Origin: Candidatus Woesearchaeota archaeon
Lineage (GTDB): Archaea; Nanobdellota; Nanobdellia; Woesearchaeales; ARS49
Direction: 5' to 3'
Assembly: GCA_030630695.1 (NCBI GenBank)
Contig: DAOVMP010000004.1
Location: forward strand, 1-10,537
DNA: 10,537 bases
In this document: piece after piece, positions 6,639 through 10,537 of the stretch
Layout of the letters: every line of letters begins with the position of its first letter
Numbering within the stretch: the stretch's first letter is position 1
The notes under the pieces: model-generated
The model's database searches: none
Told to the model about the DNA's origin: nothing
The model's input: only the letters and a program-made list of their open reading frames with translations
Position numbers and translations under genes: made by a program

Positions 6639-6655
6639 TTTATAAAGCTTCACTC
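6639..6655 (-). repeat. Promoter repeat, copy 1 (TATA box of the nitroreductase gene)
   Basis: The 17 bases TTTATAAAGCTTCACTC (plus-strand sense) recur exactly at 7870-7886. In both places the TATA part sits about 27 bases before a minus-strand ATG, giving leaderless promoters. A second shared block follows at 6700-6735. Confidence 0.75.
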
Positions 6656-6699
6656 CAAACACCCTCCCAAATCCAACCTTAATCTGTGCAATGTTTGTT

Positions 6700-6735
6700 C
6701 TTTTTAATTCTCCTCCAGCGGTGATAAACACTTAT
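6700..6735 (-). repeat. Upstream repeat block, copy 1
   Basis: This 36-base block, ending GGTGATAAACACTTAT, matches 7886-7921 with three mismatches. In copy 1 it is separated from the TATA repeat by 45 extra bases that copy 2 lacks. It runs straight into nurA repeat copy D. Confidence 0.7.
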
Positions 6736-6763
6736 TCATGAAATATTGAATAGTATAGTTTAG
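6734..6763 (+). repeat. nurA 3'-end repeat, copy D
   Basis: In the nurA phase this reads HEILNSIV-stop from 6737. It matches the nurA end from TCATGAAATATTGAATAG onward, with AGT for AGG (Arg to Ser), ATA for ATT (silent) and the same TAG stop. It ends 9 bases before the 3' end of the next minus-strand gene, as do copies B (16 bases) and C (10 bases). Confidence 0.78.
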
Positions 6764-6772
6764 AATTATTAC

Positions 6773-7846
6773 TTATTTTAATTTATTATATAACATAATA
6801 TCCAAAACAGTAGAGATCATGCCGCTTGAATTTCTACCTTTTGATTTAATAAAATTAGTAAGCATTGTTAATCCAGACAATCCCATTCCGGTAATTAATG
6901 GATAACTTAGAACTGGAGAATCTAAAATAAAATGTGAAAAAGCTGTTGCTCCCCCTAACATAGCATAAGCAGTTATATTGCCTGTATGCTTTATTACTTC
7001 TAAAATCTTAGTAAAACCCTCAACCACTCTTGGATGCCCGGCAAAAAATTCACTCGATAATGCTTTAGCTTCTTCTTCCTTATTTTGACCAAATTTATTT
7101 TCATATGGCTTTATTACTGCTTGAGAAATATAATACTTACACATAGAATAAGGCAAAAAAGAAGAAAGAGGAATAAAAGACATAGGCGTAAGTATATTTT
7201 TTAAAGAATTTACAAACAATGTCTTTTTTTTCTTATCTTCGGATAAATAATCAAATTGTTGAATAAAATCTGAAGGGGATTTTTCCTCGTGAAACAAACT
7301 AGAAATATCATTACCAAGAGATTTACTTGCTGCTCGATAAATTTTTCTTTTTTCTTTAACTTCTTTTGAAAATAATACATGTAAAAAAGTTTTAATAAAA
7401 GTATGAGAACCTAAATACTCAAAATTAGTTATAGTTCCGCGTGATTTAATTTCAATGTAATCTAATAACTTTTCTTTTAACTGTCTTTCAACAATTGTTG
7501 ACAACAAATCAGATTTAAAATAAAAAGGAATTACTTTATTTTCTCTTTCAAATAGACTTTCTTCAGACATTACAAAATAAAAACCTTCATTAAGATCTTT
7601 TTTACTAAAAACAAGATCATAATGCACCTTAACATTTACTCGTTTAGGTTTAGCAACAATAGTCATTCCCATACTAATTTCGTTATTAGATTCTATTTCC
7701 TGCATATTGTTGCTCAAAAAACAATAATAATCATTTTTATTTTTATGAAGAAGAGTCAATCTATATTTTTCACTATCTTCTTGTCTCCATTTATCTATTA
7801 CTTCATCAATGCTTCCTGGAATTAGATTTTTTATGATTTTTTGCAT
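6773..7846 (-). CDS. Uncharacterised membrane-associated protein
   Basis: I do not recognise this 357-residue protein. Residues 1-215 are charged and apparently soluble, with alternating strands (about 27-110, e.g. RVNVKVHYDLVF) and then helices. A moderately hydrophobic stretch lies at about 218-246, and a stronger one at about 290-333 (TAYAMLGGATAFSHFIL, then SYPLITGMGLSGLTMLTNFI) that could form two membrane helices. The C-terminus is basic. No catalytic motif is visible. It has a leaderless-type TATA box (7870-7877). Its promoter region repeats that of the nitroreductase gene, and nurA repeat copy D sits at its 3' end, which suggests it came in by the same route as its neighbours. The hydrophobic ends could instead be amphipathic membrane-binding helices. 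Confidence 0.75.
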   Translation of the reverse strand: MQKIIKNLIPGSIDEVIDKWRQEDSEKYRLTLLHKNKNDYYCFLSNNMQEIESNNEISMGMTIVAKPKRVNVKVHYDLVFSKKDLNEGFYFVMSEESLFERENKVIPFYFKSDLLSTIVERQLKEKLLDYIEIKSRGTITNFEYLGSHTFIKTFLHVLFSKEVKEKRKIYRAASKSLGNDISSLFHEEKSPSDFIQQFDYLSEDKKKKTLFVNSLKNILTPMSFIPLSSFLPYSMCKYYISQAVIKPYENKFGQNKEEEAKALSSEFFAGHPRVVEGFTKILEVIKHTGNITAYAMLGGATAFSHFILDSPVLSYPLITGMGLSGLTMLTNFIKSKGRNSSGMISTVLDIMLYNKLK

Positions 7847-7869
7847 ATTCTTTTTATAAGAAAGATGGA

Positions 7870-7886
7870 TTTATAAAGCTTCACTC
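7870..7886 (-). repeat. Promoter repeat, copy 2 (TATA box of the 357-residue protein gene)
   Basis: Identical to 6639-6655. The TATA part (7870-7877) is about 27 bases before the ATG at 7846. The second TATA-like run at 7851-7858 is too close to the ATG to serve it. Confidence 0.75.
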
Positions 7887-7921
7887 TTTTTAATTCTTAT
7901 CCAGTGGTGATAAACACTTAT
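7886..7921. repeat. Upstream repeat block, copy 2
   Basis: Matches 6700-6735 at 33 of 36 positions. Here it abuts the TATA repeat directly and its last bases become part of a plus-strand TATA box (TTATAAAA, 7918-7925) for the next gene, making 7870-7925 a divergent promoter region. Confidence 0.7.
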
Positions 7922-7925
7922 AAAA
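7918..7925 (+). promoter_or_regulatory. TATA box of the small membrane protein gene
   Basis: TTATAAAA is about 60 bases before the ATG at 7981, predicting a leader of roughly 30 bases that carries the GGAGGT ribosome-binding site. Confidence 0.5.
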
Positions 7926-7967
7926 CATATTAAGCTCAGAAGGATTAATAATACTAAATAACTGAAC

Positions 7968-7973
7968 GGAGGT
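7968..7973 (+). promoter_or_regulatory. Strong Shine-Dalgarno GGAGGT
   Basis: GGAGGT lies 7 bases before ATG 7981 and is the best ribosome-binding site in the window. It fixes the start and, with the leader, suggests strong translation. Confidence 0.85.
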
Positions 7974-7980
7974 AGATATA

Positions 7981-8304
7981 ATGGATGCAAAATTAGGAAG
8001 TTGGGCATTCATACTAGGTATACTAATCGCAATAGTAGCAGGACTTGTTCCTGCATGGCAAACGTCAACACTAGTATGGGTACTTGTAATCCTAGGATTA
8101 GTAGTAGGATTCTTAAATATTACTGCAAAAGAAACAACAGAATTCCTAGTAGCAGCATTAGCACTAATGCTAATAGGAAGTGCAGGAGCAATCCCAGCAC
8201 TAGGAGTAATAATACTATCAATCCTAGCTAATATCGTAGCATTTGTAGCTCCAGCAGCACTTGTTGTAGCACTAAAAAGCATTTGGGTATTAGCACAGAA
8301 ATAA
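7981..8304 (+). CDS. Small four-helix membrane protein of unknown function
   Basis: The 107-residue product is almost entirely hydrophobic, with likely membrane helices at about 6-24, 29-46, 54-69 and 71-97 and short polar turns (PAWQTST at 24-30, NITAKETTE at 46-54). I do not recognise a named family; small membrane proteins of this look are common in these archaea. Codon choice is unusually even: 11 of 19 leucines use CTA, and GCA and GTA dominate Ala and Val. Together with the GGAGGT site and a separate promoter this suggests an abundant protein. The opposite strand is open over most of the gene as a by-product of this codon use. It is transcribed away from the array and converges on the isoaspartate methyltransferase gene. 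Confidence 0.85.
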   Translation: MDAKLGSWAFILGILIAIVAGLVPAWQTSTLVWVLVILGLVVGFLNITAKETTEFLVAALALMLIGSAGAIPALGVIILSILANIVAFVAPAALVVALKSIWVLAQK

Positions 8305-8308
8305 ATTA

Positions 8309-8317
8309 TTTTTTTTT
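8309..8317 (+). terminator. T-run terminator of the small membrane protein gene
   Basis: Nine Ts start 5 bases after the TAA stop, followed by another T-rich stretch (8319-8326). Archaeal RNA polymerase stops at such runs without a hairpin. It lies between two convergent genes only 16 bases apart. Confidence 0.6.
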
Positions 8318-8320
8318 CTT

Positions 8321-8947
8321 TTATTTCCCAAACTCTCCAGTTAGAGGAACAAACATAAAATTACCTAAAGACTGTGTTTCTAATTTGCCTTTCTTTTTTA
8401 TACCTTTAATCATTCTTTGACCATATTTTGGACCTACAGGAATAACAATAATTCCGTTTTCTTTTAATTGCTCGATTAAAGGTTTAGGAATCTCCTTTGC
8501 AGCAGCTGTGCAAATAATTCTATCATATTTAGCAAAATTAGGCAAACCTTTTGAACCATCAGACTCGAAAACTTTAACATTTCTAAATTTTTTCAAATTA
8601 TTCTTAGCAAAATCAGCTAAGTCAGGAATTATCTCAGTAGTATACACGTTTCCTTGCGATCCAACCAAAACTGACAACAAAGCTGCGTTGTAACCAGAAC
8701 CTGTACCTATCTCTAATATATTCATACCTAGCTTAACATTTAATGCCTGCAGCATTATAACTACAGTAGTTGGCTGAGAAATAGTCTGCAACTGCAAAAT
8801 CGGCAAAGGAACATCTTCATAAGCTTCTCTTAAATATTCTTTAACTACAAAATCCTCTCTTTTGACTTTTTTAAACGCAGAAATAATTCGTTTATCTTTA
8901 ACAAGTTTTAACTTAGTCCATTGATTGATAAGGTCTTTTTTGTTCAT
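8321..8947 (-). CDS. pcm: Protein-L-isoaspartate O-methyltransferase
   Basis: The 208-residue product matches this family along its length: EDVPLPI and QTISQPTTV (44-62), the substrate-side signature; motif I LEIGTGSGYNAALL (78-91), which binds S-adenosylmethionine; acidic E105 in VYTTEI; SDG (129-131); YDRIICTAAAKEIP (141-154); and the C-terminal FVPLTG (199-204). The enzyme methylates L-isoaspartyl residues formed when proteins age, starting their return to L-aspartate. Length is normal for archaeal forms. The start at 8947 is preceded by a weak TATA-like ATTAATAT (8971-8978) at leaderless distance, with no Shine-Dalgarno. Three minus-strand genes lie upstream with gaps of 42-56 bases and their own TATA boxes, so a shared transcript is possible but not required. 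Confidence 0.95.
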   Translation of the reverse strand: MNKKDLINQWTKLKLVKDKRIISAFKKVKREDFVVKEYLREAYEDVPLPILQLQTISQPTTVVIMLQALNVKLGMNILEIGTGSGYNAALLSVLVGSQGNVYTTEIIPDLADFAKNNLKKFRNVKVFESDGSKGLPNFAKYDRIICTAAAKEIPKPLIEQLKENGIIVIPVGPKYGQRMIKGIKKKGKLETQSLGNFMFVPLTGEFGK

Positions 8948-8999
8948 AGCTGTTCAGAAAGAATACTAGTATTAATATTTTTGGGTTAAAGCAATAATC

Positions 9000-9281
9000 C
9001 TACAAATGTTTTAACTCTATTTTTACCTCAACTAACTCTTTTTCAATATTATGGGTTTTCAATTCAACACCGCTCATTCTTAATTTAAAATCAGAAATAT
9101 CTAATTTCATCGATCTAACTGACTGATAAAAAGAACCTGCTGCGAAAATTAATCCTAAATACGGAACCATTTCAATCCAAACAGGAGAATTAATAACTCC
9201 AAACATCTTTAATACAATCCAAATTGCAATAACTAATAACGATGTCCAAAAAATTATATCATAAATTTTGATTTTATTCAT
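9000..9281 (-). CDS. Small two-helix membrane protein with coiled-coil tail
   Basis: The 93-residue protein has two likely membrane helices (about 8-28, IIFWTSLLVIAIWIVLKMF, and 35-53, WIEMVPYLGLIFAAGSFY). A charged helical tail (57-93) follows, with heptad-like leucine, valine and isoleucine spacing (VELKTHNIEKELVEVKIEL), suggesting oligomerisation. Both termini would face the cytoplasm. I do not recognise a function. The start at 9281 has a TATA box at 9305-9312, the spacing for a leaderless message. It sits between pcm and the tRNA methyltransferase gene, same strand. Confidence 0.8.
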   Translation of the reverse strand: MNKIKIYDIIFWTSLLVIAIWIVLKMFGVINSPVWIEMVPYLGLIFAAGSFYQSVRSMKLDISDFKLRMSGVELKTHNIEKELVEVKIELKHL

Positions 9282-9304
9282 GATTATTACTAATATTTTT
9301 AATC

Positions 9305-9312
9305 TTTATATA
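9305..9312 (-). promoter_or_regulatory. TATA box of the small coiled-coil membrane protein gene
   Basis: The minus strand reads TATATAAA, centred about 27 bases before ATG 9281. Confidence 0.55.
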
Positions 9313-9337
9313 TTTTTCGTGTTAGAAATCGGAAAAC

Positions 9338-10279
9338 TTAAGGTTCTATAACACAAATAGTCCTAGACATGGTTCTATGAAGATAATATGTATATTCTTG
9401 TTTTAATTTTAGATTTGCTCTTTTGATTAAAGATTTATGCTTTATGAAGTCTGGGAAGACAATAACTGCTCTTATTTTTAATATTTTTTTTAATTGTTTT
9501 AAGAATTCTGAGTAGAATTTCTTTTGATCTAATGTTTTTGTATTTTTTCCATAAGGCAAGTCTGTTACAATGTAGTTGTATGCTTTTTTTATTTTTACTG
9601 CGTCTTGTTTAAACAGTTTTGCTTTGAAATTATAATGTTTTATGTTTTTTTCTGCTTGTTTTAACATTAATTCATCAATATCAGAACCTATAACATTTAA
9701 ATTCATTGCAGCTGCTTCTATAATAATCCCTCCTGTACCGCACATAGGATCGTAAATAACTCCTTTATTTATTCCTGTTAAATTAATTAATGCTGCTGCA
9801 AGTTTTGGTTTCATAGTAGAAGGATGGATTCCGGGCCTTAATCTAGGCATTCTTTTTTTAAAATCAGTTCTTGCTTTGCTAATGAACAAACCGCATATAA
9901 CTTTATCTTTTGTGAAATAGAAATCAAACCTTGTTTTAGGATTTTTCAAATCTGCAGCAGGATTATTTAATCGTTCCCAAACCAAATCAGCTAATTCTAA
10001 TTCTTTTACGCGGGATTTACCAAATTTTCTTATACAGAACGAGTGTTTGTAGTATTTATTCCAATCGAAATCTTTTATTTTTTGTTTTAGATCATCTTCT
10101 TCACAGATGAAAAGTAATTTGTAATAGAATCTAGTGTATGCTAGTCTGTTTTGTAGTTGTTTATTTGAATCTGATATTGCGATATATTCATATAGTTTAT
10201 TTTGTTTAGCTGTTAATGCATCTATTTCTGCTTTAGCCAGTTTGGTGTGTTCCTGAGATAATACAAGCATTTGCTTCAT
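9338..10279 (-). CDS. tRNA (guanine-10-N2)-methyltransferase, Trm-G10/Trm11 family
   Basis: The 313-residue protein has a divergent THUMP-like N-terminal half. It opens QMLVLSQEHTKLAKAEIDAL (3-22), with a second part around 88-135 that ends VICGLFIS. A linker RPGIHPSTMKPKLAAALINL (148-167) leads to the Rossmann methyltransferase: motif I YDPMCGTGGIIIEA (176-189), SDIDE (199-203) and the catalytic TDLPYGKN (239-246), equivalent to the DPPYG motif for N2-guanosine methylation. Archaeal members mono- or dimethylate G10 of tRNA. The TDLPYG form, with Asp-Leu for Asp-Pro, is a small variation. The size is typical or slightly short. ATG 10279 is kept over Met4 because the TATA box (10303-10310) is about 27 bases upstream of it. 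Position specificity is inferred from the family. Confidence 0.88.
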   Translation of the reverse strand: MKQMLVLSQEHTKLAKAEIDALTAKQNKLYEYIAISDSNKQLQNRLAYTRFYYKLLFICEEDDLKQKIKDFDWNKYYKHSFCIRKFGKSRVKELELADLVWERLNNPAADLKNPKTRFDFYFTKDKVICGLFISKARTDFKKRMPRLRPGIHPSTMKPKLAAALINLTGINKGVIYDPMCGTGGIIIEAAAMNLNVIGSDIDELMLKQAEKNIKHYNFKAKLFKQDAVKIKKAYNYIVTDLPYGKNTKTLDQKKFYSEFLKQLKKILKIRAVIVFPDFIKHKSLIKRANLKLKQEYTYYLHRTMSRTICVIEP

Positions 10280-10302
10280 AATTAATTAGAAAAAAAATAA
10301 AG

Positions 10303-10310
10303 TATAAATA
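10303..10310 (-). promoter_or_regulatory. TATA box of the tRNA methyltransferase gene
   Basis: The minus strand reads TATTTATA, centred about 27 bases before ATG 10279; it lies in the short gap after the preceding gene's stop. Confidence 0.55.
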
Positions 10311-10321
10311 TCTTTCTTATA

Positions 10322-10537
10322 TTATTCTGTTTTAGTTTTTGCTTCAATATTTTCTTTTTCTTTGTTAAAAGCTCTTGTAAGATTTGCAACAGATTCTCTG
10401 CTGTCCTGATCAATAGTGATTTCATTTGCGAAAAAGTCGGTCATATTAGGTTGATTAAGATATAAATGAACTACATCTTGTATCCATCTACCTCCGCCAT
10501 GAAAAAATAGGGCATCTTCTAAAGTTACTGCTCCATC
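10322..10537 (-). CDS. Unrecognised protein, C-terminal 71 residues
   Basis: The minus-strand frame is open from the window edge to TAA (10322-10324). It gives 71 residues including FFHGGGRWIQDVVHLYLNQP and a lysine/glutamate-rich end (FNKEKENIEAKTKTE). Coding is supported by continuous frame, mixed composition with Trp, His and Gly, and a stop 43 bases before the next gene's start. I cannot assign a family; the charged tail looks unstructured. The start lies outside the window. Confidence 0.7.
   Translation of the reverse strand, partial: DGAVTLEDALFFHGGGRWIQDVVHLYLNQPNMTDFFANEITIDQDSRESVANLTRAFNKEKENIEAKTKTE

Larger units (their letters stand above)
5136..6763. mobile_element. Candidate tandem gene-cassette array at the 3' end of nurA
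   Basis: Three extra copies of the nurA 3' end (ending at 5685, 6087 and 6763) split this stretch into units of 550, 402 and 676 bases. Each unit has one complete gene with its own TATA box: ParB-like on plus, ABM-like on minus, nitroreductase on minus. The repeats all keep the orientation and stop-codon phase of nurA. This is the footprint expected of serial site-specific insertion into a gene's 3' end, where each insert brings a copy of the target. A fourth unit (6764 to about 7922) may belong, but its right-hand repeat is not recognisable. No integrase or transposase gene is in the window. Tandem decay of nurA paralogues is the main alternative. Confidence 0.5.

Noticed and set aside
7922-7950. 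A fifth, degenerate nurA-tail copy at the right end of the fourth unit
   Set aside because: After the shared GGTGATAAACACTTAT block, only loose AT-rich similarity to copy D remains, with no matching GAATAG core, so it cannot be supported.
7890-8282. A 130-residue open frame on the minus strand opposite the small membrane protein gene
   Set aside because: It is Ser/Thr/Ala/Ile-rich and mirrors the regular codons of the plus-strand gene, which has a strong Shine-Dalgarno and a plausible membrane topology. It also runs across that gene's promoter.
1-10537. CRISPR array, rRNA or tRNA genes, insertion-sequence transposase
   Set aside because: No regularly spaced direct repeats with unique spacers, no RNA-gene landmarks and no transposase or integrase motif were seen on either strand.

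Overview
The window is AT-rich DNA that looks archaeal, most likely from a small-genome DPANN-type archaeon of the Woesearchaeota/Pacearchaeota kind; the lineage is inferred from gene content only. Archaeal signs are a NurA-family nuclease, a Trm-G10/Trm11-type tRNA methyltransferase, and promoters with a TATA element centred about 27 bases before the start codon. Nine genes fit leaderless transcription. The two genes whose TATA box lies farther upstream are the only ones with a clear Shine-Dalgarno sequence.

Layout. 1-264: C-terminal end of a SET-domain protein with a post-SET cysteine cluster. 298-930: Asp/Glu racemase-family protein. 958-3995 (minus): a two-gene operon of a 43-residue ribbon-helix-helix regulator (3864-3995) joined by an ATGA overlap to a 969-residue Ser/Thr kinase with a membrane hairpin and a Pro/Glu-rich tail. 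4158-5135 (plus, divergent from the operon): nurA, with a GTG start. 5136 to about 7922: a run of unrelated genes (ParB-like; ABM-fold monooxygenase-like; nitroreductase; unknown membrane-associated protein). 7981-8304: a small, very hydrophobic membrane protein with a strong Shine-Dalgarno site. 8321-10537 (minus): protein-L-isoaspartate methyltransferase, a small two-helix membrane protein, the tRNA methyltransferase and the end of an unrecognised protein.

The most interesting structure is downstream of nurA. Its last codons, up to and including the stop, recur three more times (ending at 5685, 6087 and 6763), always in the plus orientation and always in the same reading sense, (E)ILN[R/S]IV-stop. 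They divide the region into units of 550, 402 and 676 bases, each with one complete gene and its own promoter. The longest extra copy differs from nurA at five silent positions and in which stop codon it uses. This is what repeated insertion of small gene cassettes into the 3' end of nurA would leave, each carrying an attachment site from a diverged nurA. No recombinase is visible in the window, so any mobilising enzyme would act from elsewhere. Decayed tandem nurA copies are the main alternative. The two right-most units also share promoter-proximal sequence with a 45-base (15-codon) length difference.

Functionally, the window combines DNA-end processing (NurA), signalling (kinase plus an RHH repressor that probably regulates its own operon), protein repair and amino-acid racemisation (isoaspartate methyltransferase, racemase), tRNA modification, and acquired accessory enzymes of a bacterial type.
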